Of a stretch of 60,860 nt of DNA, positions 49,674 through 57,453 are shown in pieces. Positions within the stretch are counted from its first letter, which is position 1, and every line of letters starts with the position of its first letter. Both the position numbers and the translations under genes were made by a program. The notes beneath the pieces were generated by a model, which had not been told where the DNA came from, made no database searches, and worked only from the letters and a program-made list of their open reading frames with translations. This DNA comes from Streptomyces shenzhenensis (GTDB taxonomy: Bacteria > Actinomycetota > Actinomycetes > Streptomycetales > Streptomycetaceae), in NCBI RefSeq assembly GCF_021462265.1, contig NZ_JAJONF010000055.1, positions 1 through 60,860 on the forward strand. Direction: 5' to 3'.

Positions 49674-50786
49674 TCACGCGGCCGGGACCACCCGTGTCGT
49701 CGACGTCACGCCCGGCAGGGGGCGTTCGCCGGTCAGGGTCGGCAGGGCGGAGCGGTCACCGTAGAGCTCGTAGCGGTAGAAGGCGGTCGCGTAGGTGGTG
49801 AGGGCGTTCTGCTGGGTGGCGGGGGGCAGTTCGTGGGTGGGGCAGGTGCTGTCGTCGTCGCCGAAGAGGGCAGGGGGCGTCCACGCGGTGTTGTAGTAGT
49901 TGTGGTTCGCGTTCGACAGGGACACCGAGTAGTCGGTCTCGGTGTTCAGGCCGGTGACGTCGTCCAGGTACTCCTGGCCCGCCTCGTGGACCGCGCCGTC
50001 GCAGGAGCTGGTGACCACCGTGAACGGCAGCCTGGTGATGAGGGTGTCGCTGTGGTCGCCCTCCGGGTCGTCGAACTTGACCGGTGCCAGGCCCAGGACC
50101 GCCCGGACGCGCACGCCGGCCGGCCATTCGTCGCGGTGCTTGTCGGACGCTTGCCACATCACGCCCTTTCCGCCGCGTGAGTGCCCGAGCGTGCCGACGC
50201 GGCTCATGTCGACGTGGCCCGCGAAGTGCGGGGAGACGGGGCGGCCGGAGGCGGTGGTGAAGTGTCCGGCCAGGGGGCCGGTGCCGGTGGCGGACAACTG
50301 CTGCCAGAGCCGCAGGTGTTCGTCGATGAGCCGGGCCCGGTCGCCGTAGTCGAAGGACGTCATGTTGATGCCGTCTGCACTGAGCGATACGACGACGAAG
50401 CCGCGGGCGGCGAGCGCGGCGCCCAGGTAGTCGTAGCCGCGGTAGCTGGGGAACGGCCGTGAGCCGGCCGGGCAGGGCCAGGTGTCGGCGTCCTGGGCGT
50501 CGCAGGCCCACCAGGAGCCGTGGGCCATGACGATCAGCGGGAGCAGGCCGGTCAGGTGGCGTGGGTAGTGCACGACCGCGCGCAGCTCGCTGACCGTGCC
50601 GGACTGGGGGTCGGTGAACGCCGTGTCGCCCAGGTCGTATGCGGCGACCGAGACGGGGACGGGGACGGCCGGAGTGTCGCCGTTCTCGGCCCGTGCCGGC
50701 ACCTGGGCGGCCGCCGTCAGGGCGGCGGCCGTGAACAGCAGTGCGGTCAGCAGGCGGAGCGCCGGGCTGGGGAGTCGTAACCTCAT
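49674..50786 (-). CDS. Secreted alpha/beta hydrolase
   Basis: 370 residues. Sec-type signal peptide (LRLLTALLFTAAALTAAAQVPARA). Nucleophile elbow GHSRGG (TLGHSRGGKGVM) and conserved oxyanion region MAHGSWWACDAQDADTW. Cysteines in CDAQ, WPC, SSCDG and STC suggest disulfides outside the cell. Secreted hydrolase of lipase/chlorophyllase type, substrate unknown. Downstream neighbour on the same strand is the GH30 enzyme (upstream in coordinates); the 98-base gap allows co-transcription. Confidence 0.87.
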   Translation of the reverse strand: MRLRLPSPALRLLTALLFTAAALTAAAQVPARAENGDTPAVPVPVSVAAYDLGDTAFTDPQSGTVSELRAVVHYPRHLTGLLPLIVMAHGSWWACDAQDADTWPCPAGSRPFPSYRGYDYLGAALAARGFVVVSLSADGINMTSFDYGDRARLIDEHLRLWQQLSATGTGPLAGHFTTASGRPVSPHFAGHVDMSRVGTLGHSRGGKGVMWQASDKHRDEWPAGVRVRAVLGLAPVKFDDPEGDHSDTLITRLPFTVVTSSCDGAVHEAGQEYLDDVTGLNTETDYSVSLSNANHNYYNTAWTPPALFGDDDSTCPTHELPPATQQNALTTYATAFYRYELYGDRSALPTLTGERPLPGVTSTTRVVPAA

Positions 50787-50883
50787 GTCTCACTCGACGT
50801 TCGCCACGCCTCCGGCGTTGCCTCCTTGCCGGGACTGGGCGCACGGCCACCGGAGTCAGGCCGTGCGCACCCGTCGCGTCCCT

Positions 50884-52356
50884 CTAGATCGTCACGCCGT
50901 CGATCTGCAGCGTCTGCACCGCCTTCGCCGCCACCGACACCGCCACCGTCTTTCCGGACAGGTAGGTGTCCGAGTACGACTTGTACGCGTCGCCGCCCGT
51001 CGTCACCGTGTTCCAGCGGGGGACCAGGCCGCCGGAGCCGCCGGTCACCGTGGTGAAGCCCGAGAGGTTGAAGGTGAAGGTCTGGGCGGACGTGGCGGTG
51101 TTGAGGGCGACGATCACCAGACGCTTCGCCGAGGAGTCGTACGCGGCGACGGCGTTGCTCACGCCCGTGTCGAGGATCTTCATCCCCGGGCGGATGTGGC
51201 GGCTGAACTGGGCCATCACGTAGTACTTGGTGGTGACCGCGCCGGCGGCCAGGGTGCTCGCGTCGTAGGCGATCATCGCCCAGTTCGTGGAGGGGTCCAT
51301 GACCTGCCAGTAGACCCAGGCGGTGGGGTGCAGCCAGCGGAAGTCGTAGAGCAGGTTGAAGGCCATGGTGTAGCCGGTGCCGTCGTTGTCGCCGGTCTCG
51401 GAGTTCCACAGGGCCTTGCCGGACGTCGTCACGACGTCCGTGTAGAGCAGGTCGCGGCGGCCGCCCGAGCCCTGGTAGCCGTGGACGTTCACGCGGTCCA
51501 CGTAGCCCTTGGTGGTGGCGGAGAAGGCGCCCCAGGTGGTGCGGGCCAGGTCGTAGCTCGTCTCGTCGGAGGCCGAGATCTTGGTGCCGGTCAGGCCTCG
51601 GCTGTTCAACTCGCTGCGGAGGTAGGGGAGTACGGCTGCCTGGACCGTCGAGTCCATGTGGCAGCCCTCCTGGGTGCCCGTCGCCGTCCACCAGGAGGAC
51701 GACGGTTCGTTGAAGGCCTCCACCGTCGCGAAGTTCACGCCCCAGTTGTTCTTGGCGTACAGGGCCACCGAGGCCAGGTGGGAGGCGTGCTGGCGGTAGT
51801 TCCAGGACTGGAGGTTGTTGCCGCCGTCGGAGGCGCCGGACGGGTTGTGGTTCAGACACATCCACCACATGGGGGAGTTGGCGAAGAGCTCGGCCGTCGC
51901 GCCGCGGTTCACCGCCTTCACGAGCATGGCGCGCTGGGTGGCGTCGGCGGTCCAGTCCCAGGCCGAGGAGGTGGGGTCCTCGTTGTTCCAGTCCTGCCAG
52001 TAGCCCTCGATCTGCTTGAAGGCGGGGATGTTGGCGGAGGCGACCATCGTCGTGCCGCTCACGCTGTTCCAGCTGCTCGCGCCCAGGTTGTAGCGGGCGA
52101 TGTTCAGGCCGAGGCCGGGGAGCGAGGTGCTGTTGTACGTCGTCGACTTGGTGGTGAAGAAGATGTCGGCGAAGTCGTCGCGGGTGCCGAAGACGTTGCC
52201 CCACCAGGCCAGGGAGGTGCCCCAGCCCTCCCAGGTGCCCCAGGAGGTGGACGGGCTGACGGCGATCGTGGCGTCGGCGTGGGCCGTGCCGGTGGCCAGG
52301 GCGCTGCCCAGGAGGCCGCCTCCCGCGGCGGCCAGGAGTGTTCTGCGTCGGATCAT
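50884..52356 (-). CDS. Secreted GH30-type glycoside hydrolase (endo-beta-1,6-galactanase-like)
   Basis: 490 residues with a Tat-type signal (RRRTLLAAAGGG). TIM-barrel signature WGTSLAWW at the N-terminus. The acid/base Glu217 is in AFNEPSSSWW and the nucleophile Glu320 in LWNSETGD, both in the positions usual for clan A enzymes. A C-terminal beta domain of ~90 residues (AAKAVQTLQIDGVTI end) is characteristic of GH30. Overall it most resembles endo-beta-1,6-galactanases, so plant arabinogalactan is the inferred substrate. Regulatory repeats lie upstream. Confidence 0.9.
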   Translation of the reverse strand: MIRRRTLLAAAGGGLLGSALATGTAHADATIAVSPSTSWGTWEGWGTSLAWWGNVFGTRDDFADIFFTTKSTTYNSTSLPGLGLNIARYNLGASSWNSVSGTTMVASANIPAFKQIEGYWQDWNNEDPTSSAWDWTADATQRAMLVKAVNRGATAELFANSPMWWMCLNHNPSGASDGGNNLQSWNYRQHASHLASVALYAKNNWGVNFATVEAFNEPSSSWWTATGTQEGCHMDSTVQAAVLPYLRSELNSRGLTGTKISASDETSYDLARTTWGAFSATTKGYVDRVNVHGYQGSGGRRDLLYTDVVTTSGKALWNSETGDNDGTGYTMAFNLLYDFRWLHPTAWVYWQVMDPSTNWAMIAYDASTLAAGAVTTKYYVMAQFSRHIRPGMKILDTGVSNAVAAYDSSAKRLVIVALNTATSAQTFTFNLSGFTTVTGGSGGLVPRWNTVTTGGDAYKSYSDTYLSGKTVAVSVAAKAVQTLQIDGVTI

Positions 52357-52479
52357 GGCTGCTTCTCAACCTCTCCGTGCGGCTCAAACACCGGTTCCCG
52401 GACCGGCGTTGACTCGTCCCCCCGCATGCCAACAGGAAGCATCGGGTGTGGCGTGTGAGGTTGTCGAGAGTTGTGACCA

Positions 52480-52518
52480 TGCTTTCTGACAGTGCTTTCT
52501 AAAACCCGTGGAGAAAGC
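52480..52518 (-). promoter_or_regulatory. Repeated GCTTTCT/AGAAAGC elements upstream of the GH30 gene
   Basis: TGCTTTCT occurs at 52480-52487 and again at 52493-52500 (13-bp period). AGAAAGC at 52512-52518 is inverted relative to the second copy, with an 11-base spacer. This is an operator-like layout for a sugar-responsive repressor of the LacI or GntR type; the binder is unknown. Confidence 0.5.
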
Positions 52519-52664
52519 GGGGGTGGGGAGGTCCGGTGACGGGAGGTCCGGTGGCTCTGGTGAGTTGGCGGCGGGCGCCCTATCGTGCGGGACCGACCGG
52601 GGTCGGCGCGAACGGCCCAGGGGCCGGCGAGCCCGGCCGGGGGTCGGTCGGCGGGAGGTGCGCG

Positions 52665-53462
52665 GTGCGGGTCGTGGGGCACGGTGAGCGGCGGTGGCGG
52701 GCGCGGCGCCGGCGGGTGCTGTGGACCGGGGGCGAACTCCTCGTCACCGTGGGCGTGGTGCTCATGCTCCTCGTCGTGCACCAGTTGTGGTGGACCAACC
52801 GGGAGGCGAAGCAGGGGGCCGAGCGGAAGGTGGAGGCGCTGGAGCGGCAGTGGGGGGACTCCGGGGACACCGGTGGTTCAGGTGGCTCCAGTGGTTCCGG
52901 TGGCTCGGGCAGCGGGGCGAACGGCGGCTCCGGTACGGCCGGTTCCCCGTCGTCCGGTCGTTCCGGCACCGGCCGGCAGCGGACGTCGTACACCACCAGG
53001 GTCGTCGCCTCCCAGGCGTACGCCGTCCTCGTCGTCCCGCGGCTCGGGCTGCGCGTCCCGGTCGCCGAGGGGGTCAGCAAACCGAAGGTGCTCAACCACG
53101 GGTACGTCGGCCACTACCCCGGCACCCAGCAGCCGGGCCAGGCCGGGAACTTCGCCCTCGCGGGGCACCGCAACACCCACGGCGAGCCGTTCCGCTACCT
53201 GCCCCGCCTCAGGCGCAGGGACACGATCGAGGTCGAGACCGGTTCGGCGACGTACACCTACGTCGTGGACCAGATCCTGCCGCAGACCTCGGCACGTGAC
53301 TCGGGGGTCGTACGGCCCGTACCGCGCTCGATCGTGAAGCCGTCGTACGGGTACCAGGAGCCGGGGTACTACATCACGCTGACCACCTGCACGCCCGAGT
53401 TCACCTCGCGGTACCGGATGGTGGTGTGGGGGAAGCTGGTGTCGACGCGGCCGCGGGCGTGA
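52665..53462 (+). CDS. Class E sortase
   Basis: 265 residues from GTG 52665 (GGGAGG 6 bases upstream). One membrane helix (LLVTVGVVLMLLVVHQLWW), a Gly/Ser-rich stalk (SGDTGGSGGSSGSGG region, low complexity), then the sortase barrel with His168 in LAGHRNTHG, Cys242 in LTTCTPEF and an Arg shortly after in SRYRMVVWG. Class E sortases of streptomycetes join proteins with LAXTG signals to the wall. Here no obvious sortase substrate gene is adjacent. A longer open frame upstream is not supported by a ribosome site. Confidence 0.93.
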   Translation: MRVVGHGERRWRARRRRVLWTGGELLVTVGVVLMLLVVHQLWWTNREAKQGAERKVEALERQWGDSGDTGGSGGSSGSGGSGSGANGGSGTAGSPSSGRSGTGRQRTSYTTRVVASQAYAVLVVPRLGLRVPVAEGVSKPKVLNHGYVGHYPGTQQPGQAGNFALAGHRNTHGEPFRYLPRLRRRDTIEVETGSATYTYVVDQILPQTSARDSGVVRPVPRSIVKPSYGYQEPGYYITLTTCTPEFTSRYRMVVWGKLVSTRPRA

Positions 53463-53868
53463 CACCGGGAAGCGGCCCGGTCCGCGCACTCGCCGGGTCT
53501 TCCGCGTGCGGGACCGCGTATCCGGACACGGAAGGCCAGCGCACGGTCAGCACCACGGAATCGTCCTCGGCCGCCCAGGAGTGATCCACCCCCTGGCCCC
53601 ACACGACGTAGTCACCCTGCTCTTCCAGCAGGACGCTGCGGCCGGGGAACTCCAGGCGGAAACGGCCCGAGACCAGGACCAGGAGAGCCGTGCGCACCTC
53701 GCCCGTCACCCACTGGTCGCGTCGCTCGCCGCGCGGGTGGATGCCCCACTTGACCTCCACGGCGTCGCTGTGGCGAGGATCCCCCTGCTCCCTGAAGTGA
53801 CCGAGCAGCCATCCCCGGTCCGCGGTCGCGTCCTTGCCGGCGTTGCCTACGTACACGCGGTCTTCCAT
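53401..53868 (-). CDS. Cupin-like beta-barrel protein
   Basis: 155 residues. The MEDRVYVGNAGKDATADRGWLLGHF start, WGIHPRGERRDQWVTGEVRTALLVLVSGRFRLEFPGRSVLLEEQGDYVVWGQGVDHSW run and the ending VVLTVRW are those of a small cupin fold. I recall similar streptomycete proteins being labelled signal peptidase I in databases, but no peptidase motif is visible. The Pro/Ala/Ser-rich C-terminal tail overlaps the last 62 bases of the sortase gene on the other strand. Confidence 0.78.
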   Translation of the reverse strand: MEDRVYVGNAGKDATADRGWLLGHFREQGDPRHSDAVEVKWGIHPRGERRDQWVTGEVRTALLVLVSGRFRLEFPGRSVLLEEQGDYVVWGQGVDHSWAAEDDSVVLTVRWPSVSGYAVPHAEDPASARTGPLPGVTPAAASTPASPTPPSGTAR

Positions 53869-53916
53869 GCGGCCGAACGCTAGCAGGCGGCCGCTGGGCG
53901 GGCCGGGGACGCACAC

Positions 53917-53951
53917 GGAGCCCCGGCCGGCTTCCCGCCGGCCGGGGCTCC
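53917..53951 (-). terminator. Terminator after the glycosyltransferase gene
   Basis: A 15-bp perfect stem (GGAGCCCCGGCCGGC and complement) with a TTCCC loop, three bases beyond the glycosyltransferase stop. Confidence 0.9.
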
Positions 53952-53954
53952 TGC

Positions 53955-55160
53955 TCACCGGAGGGCGTCGACCAGCAGGTTCGCGGCCACCGCCGCGCCG
54001 TCAGTGCGGATCTCGGCGCCCAGCGCCTCGGCGCGCGCACGGGTCTCCGGTGCCAGGGCCGTCTTGAACGCGAGACTCAGGGAGCCGACGGCCGGAGCCG
54101 GACCGTCGAGAGCCGCACCGATGCCCAGGTCCGCCACCCGGCCGGCCCAGTACGGGTTGTCCGACAGCTGGACGGCCACCACCACCTGCGGGACGCCCGC
54201 CCGGGCGGCCGTCGCCGTGGTGCCCGCGCCGCCGTGGTGCACCACGGCGGCCACTTCGCGGAACAGACGCTGGTGGTTGACCTCGCCGACGGCGAAGCAG
54301 TCGTCCCGGTCGTCGACCAGGCCGAGGTCCGCCCAGCCTCGGGAGACGAGTGCGCGGTGCCCCTGGGCGCGGAGCGCCTCGATGACCGAGCGGGCGATGT
54401 CCTGCGGCGGGATCATGCTGCCGAAGCCCACGTAGACCGGCGGATCGCCCGCCTCCAGGAAGCTCACCAGGTCGGCCGGGAGCGGTCGTTCGTCCGGCAG
54501 GCTCCAGGTGCCAGTCTGGGTCACGTCGAGGCCCGGGGTCTCGCGCCACGGTCCCAGGGCCGGGTCCGCCGCCAGCCACGGGCGGTCGGTGAGGACGTGG
54601 TCGCGGACGTTCTCCACCGGGGGCAGGCCGATCGACGCCCGGTGGCGGTTGAGGGTCTCGGCGAACTCCGCGTTCACGGCGCGGGCGTCCAGCTCCCAAC
54701 GCGCCCGGTTGTCGGGCACCTCCGGCTCCGGCCAGCCCGGTCGTGGCGGCGGGGCGTGGTGCGGGGACGGCAGGTGGACCGCCGCGTAGCTCGCGTACAC
54801 GTAGCGGACGCCGGCTGCTTCGGCCACCGACCGCGCGGCGATCTGCGCCAGGCCGGCCGCCACCAGGGCGTCGCATCCGTCGAGCGCCGAGGGGAAGACG
54901 TCGAACTGCGTGCCGACCATTTCGGTCCGGTACCGGGACAGGTCCGCCGCCGACGGCAGGGCCGTGCCGCGCATCAACTCGCGTACCGGCGGGCCGACGG
55001 GCACCGGTTGTATCCCGAGACCGTCCAGGCGCTGTGCGAACTCCTCGTCCGGCGGGACGCACATCCGCACCTCCACGCCGAGCGCCCGTAACCGCACCGC
55101 GAGTGCCACCAGCGGTTCTACATCGCCACGCGTTCCGTATGTGGACAACAACACCCGCAT
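53955..55160 (-). CDS. GT1-family glycosyltransferase (UGT/vancomycin-type fold)
   Basis: 401 residues. GT-B enzyme: N-terminal acceptor domain opening MRVLLSTYGTRGDVEPLVALA (the GTRGDVEP loop of the MGT and vancomycin glycosyltransferase group), and a C-terminal donor domain with VYVGFGSMIP and the sugar-nucleotide motif HHGGAGTT. It transfers an activated sugar to a small hydrophobic acceptor. The divergent nucleotidyltransferase gene could supply the sugar nucleotide. No polyketide or peptide synthase genes are near, so the acceptor is unknown. ATG 55160 follows AGAGGG. Confidence 0.92.
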   Translation of the reverse strand: MRVLLSTYGTRGDVEPLVALAVRLRALGVEVRMCVPPDEEFAQRLDGLGIQPVPVGPPVRELMRGTALPSAADLSRYRTEMVGTQFDVFPSALDGCDALVAAGLAQIAARSVAEAAGVRYVYASYAAVHLPSPHHAPPPRPGWPEPEVPDNRARWELDARAVNAEFAETLNRHRASIGLPPVENVRDHVLTDRPWLAADPALGPWRETPGLDVTQTGTWSLPDERPLPADLVSFLEAGDPPVYVGFGSMIPPQDIARSVIEALRAQGHRALVSRGWADLGLVDDRDDCFAVGEVNHQRLFREVAAVVHHGGAGTTATAARAGVPQVVVAVQLSDNPYWAGRVADLGIGAALDGPAPAVGSLSLAFKTALAPETRARAEALGAEIRTDGAAVAANLLVDALR

Positions 55161-55358
55161 TCCGCGCCCTCTTTCGCTCCGGCTTCCCATGCGTTCCGGT
55201 CCGTACCCGCCGGGGCTTCGGGAAATGCCCGTTTACGGCGATGCGGTCGGGCGTAAGGAATATGCGGGCAGCAGGGCGCCGTCCTCGGTGGCCGCGGTGA
55301 GCGCCGGCCTGCCTTCCAGGCTGGTTCCCGATCGTCAACATAACCTGAGGGCTGCTGA

Positions 55359-56063
55359 ATGCATGGTTCGTCAGTGTTCGTACCTGATGTTTCGGTCATA
55401 TTGCCCTGCGCCGGCTTCGGAACGCGATTCAGTGCGCCCTACCCGAAGGAGCTGCACTGCCTGGCTCCGGGGGTCACGGTCCTGGACCGCAGTCTGGAGG
55501 CCGTCGTCAACCTGGCGAAAAGCGGACTCAATGTGCGTCTGGTCGTCGTGTTCGGGGCGCATAAAATGGACACGGTGCGTTATCTCGCGCGTTATGCCGA
55601 GACCTTTCAAATGGTTTTCGTGTACCAGAACGAGTCGTTTGAACCGGGTCTCGACGGAGCGATCCGGTCCGCCCTGCCCATGACGCAGGGGCCGGTGGCA
55701 CTGGTGCTGCCTGACATCGTTGTTTCCGACGCGGACGGGGCCGGCAGTCTCCTCGCCGCGTTACGGCACACGGCGGTGACGGGGTGGAGCGTCGTGGCCG
55801 CCGAAGAACGGGATCCCGGCGTGCTGCGGCAGATGGGCGCGCTGGCCGTGGTCGAGGCGGGCGGCTTCCTGACGGTGGGGGCGGCCATCGACAAGCCGAC
55901 GGATCCTTCGGGCTTCAACGCCTTCTGGGGCATGGTCGCGGCCGCCGAGCACCAGGCGCACCGGTTGCCCGACGTGGTCGCGGAAGGGGTGGACAGCCCA
56001 CTGGCCGGGGCGGTCGCTCACATGGTGGGGAGCATCGTCAACTACAACACTCCCGAGGGCTGA
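55359..56063 (+). CDS. Sugar-phosphate nucleotidyltransferase-like protein
   Basis: 234 residues. VSVILPCAGFGTRFSAPYPKELHCL is the nucleotide-binding loop of NTP transferases (GxGTR...PK), unusually compact with the Pro-Lys only six residues after the Arg. Further in are VVFGAHKMDTV, PVALVLPDIVVSD (metal-binding acidic residues) and AAIDKPTDP. Probably makes a nucleotide-activated sugar or alcohol. The coding region is slightly less G+C-rich than its neighbours, most visibly at 55560-55640. ATG 55359 follows GAGGG. It is divergent from the glycosyltransferase. Confidence 0.82.
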   Translation: MHGSSVFVPDVSVILPCAGFGTRFSAPYPKELHCLAPGVTVLDRSLEAVVNLAKSGLNVRLVVVFGAHKMDTVRYLARYAETFQMVFVYQNESFEPGLDGAIRSALPMTQGPVALVLPDIVVSDADGAGSLLAALRHTAVTGWSVVAAEERDPGVLRQMGALAVVEAGGFLTVGAAIDKPTDPSGFNAFWGMVAAAEHQAHRLPDVVAEGVDSPLAGAVAHMVGSIVNYNTPEG

Positions 56064-56285
56064 CCTCCCGGGCGCCGACGGGCGACTCGGGGGACCTGGG
56101 CGACCCGCGCGGGTGGGGCAGGTGCTGCGTGTCGGGTTCGAAGCGCTCCTGGTACCAGGGCTGGGAAGCTTGCGGCTGGGGCAGGTTGTCAAAGATGCTG
56201 ACCGTGTGGCGCCTCGGCTCGTGCGAGCCGCCGGCAACGGATCGTGTGTAATAGACAGGCAGCAGGGAGTGGGAGGGGGCTGGGC

Positions 56286-56606
56286 ATGCGCGTGAAGAGC
56301 CGTTCGGCCCTGCTGTCGCGCCCCGCCGTCTTTGTTCTGCTCCTTCTCTTCGGCGTCCTGCTGCTCGACTCCGGCAGCCTCTTCACCACCGTCGCGCTCG
56401 CCGCGACCGCCGCCGCAGGCTCGGCCCTCGCCGTCTGCACGTTCCTCGCCGCCCGTGCCGCGCCCGCCGTGCCGCCCACCCGGGTCCGTACGGCGATACG
56501 CGACCGGGCCCGGCGCACGGCCTTCCTGCCGCAGCGCGACCCGGATGCGAAGGGCCGCCCCCGCCCGCGAGCACCCGGACACGCCCTCCAGACGACCGCC
56601 GCGTAG
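56286..56606 (+). CDS. DUF6412 small membrane protein
   Basis: 106 residues with two hydrophobic segments (VFVLLLLFGVLLLDSG and VALAATAAAGSALAVCTFLAA) and a basic C-terminal tail (RTAIRDRARRTAFLPQRD). It matches the small family, DUF6412, that sits directly before YidC-type genes in streptomycetes. ATG 56286 follows GGGAGGGGG. Co-transcription with the downstream insertase is likely; a helper role is inferred. Confidence 0.82.
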   Translation: MRVKSRSALLSRPAVFVLLLLFGVLLLDSGSLFTTVALAATAAAGSALAVCTFLAARAAPAVPPTRVRTAIRDRARRTAFLPQRDPDAKGRPRPRAPGHALQTTAA

Positions 56607-56696
56607 GGCACCCGGTCCGGGTGGCCCCGCGCGGGTCGTCATGCCGTACCACCTCTTCACCCACGGCACGACGAGACCCCCGGAGGGCTCCCACCC

Positions 56697-57410
56697 ATGT
56701 CCGTTTTCGCCAGCCTGGTCGAGCATCTCGCCGACCTGCTCCAGCCGTTCTTCCACGCCTCCGCGGCCGCCGCCGCGATCGTCCTGTTCACCGCGTTCGT
56801 ACGACTGCTCGTGCATCCCCTGTCCCGCGCCGCCGCCCGCGGCCAGCGCGCCCGTACCGCGCTCCAGCCCAGGATCGCCGAACTGCGGAAGAAGCACGGA
56901 AAGAACCAGCAGGCGCTGCAGAAGGCCGTGTTGGAACTGCACGCGAAGGAGAAGGTGTCGCCGCTGTCCGGTTGTCTGCCGGTGCTGCTGCAGATGCCCG
57001 CGTTCTTCCTCCTCTACCACCTCTTCTCCAACTCCACGATCGGCGGCCACGACAACGGCCTGCTCTCCCATGAGTTGCTGGGGGCTCCCCTCGGCGGGCG
57101 GTGGGCCGACTCCCTCGGCGACGGGTTCGGGACCGCCGGCAGCCTGGCCTATCTGGCACTGTTCGCCGTGGTCGCCGCCGTCGCCACCTTCAACTTCCTT
57201 CGTGCCAGGCGGACGGCGGCGGGGGTGGGCGCCGTGGTGAGCGGCGGGGAGGGCGAGCAGGTGCCAGGGGCGGGCGCCGTCACCAGGGTCATGCCGTACC
57301 TGTCGTACTTCACTCTTGTCACCGTCGCCGTGGTGCCACTGGCCGCCGCGCTGTATGTCGTGACCAGTACGGCGTGGAGTGCGGTTGAACGGGCTGTGCT
57401 GTACAGGTGA
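56697..57410 (+). CDS. YidC/Oxa1-type membrane protein insertase (accessory copy)
   Basis: 237 residues. Oxa1/YidC fold: helix 1 (HASAAAAAIVLFTAFVRLLVHPLSRAAARG), the basic loop with NQQALQKAVLELHAKEKVSPLSGCLPVLLQMPAFFLLYHLF, then three more helices. The conserved Arg in the first helix region (FVRLLVHPL) that forms the hydrophilic groove is present. It is much shorter than the main YidC of streptomycetes, which is linked to the replication origin genes, and has no N-terminal signal or long C-tail. It is therefore an accessory insertase for a subset of membrane proteins. Confidence 0.9.
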   Translation: MSVFASLVEHLADLLQPFFHASAAAAAIVLFTAFVRLLVHPLSRAAARGQRARTALQPRIAELRKKHGKNQQALQKAVLELHAKEKVSPLSGCLPVLLQMPAFFLLYHLFSNSTIGGHDNGLLSHELLGAPLGGRWADSLGDGFGTAGSLAYLALFAVVAAVATFNFLRARRTAAGVGAVVSGGEGEQVPGAGAVTRVMPYLSYFTLVTVAVVPLAAALYVVTSTAWSAVERAVLYR

Positions 57411-57453
57411 GAGGGGTGACTTCGAAGAGGTTCCCGGAAACCGGGTGAGGGGT

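Noticed and set aside
53401..53868. Signal peptidase I
   Set aside because: The protein has no Ser/Lys peptidase motifs and no membrane segment; its sequence fits a small cupin barrel.
53955..56063. Secondary-metabolite gene cluster
   Set aside because: Only a glycosyltransferase and a nucleotidyltransferase are present; no synthase, tailoring or resistance genes lie around them.
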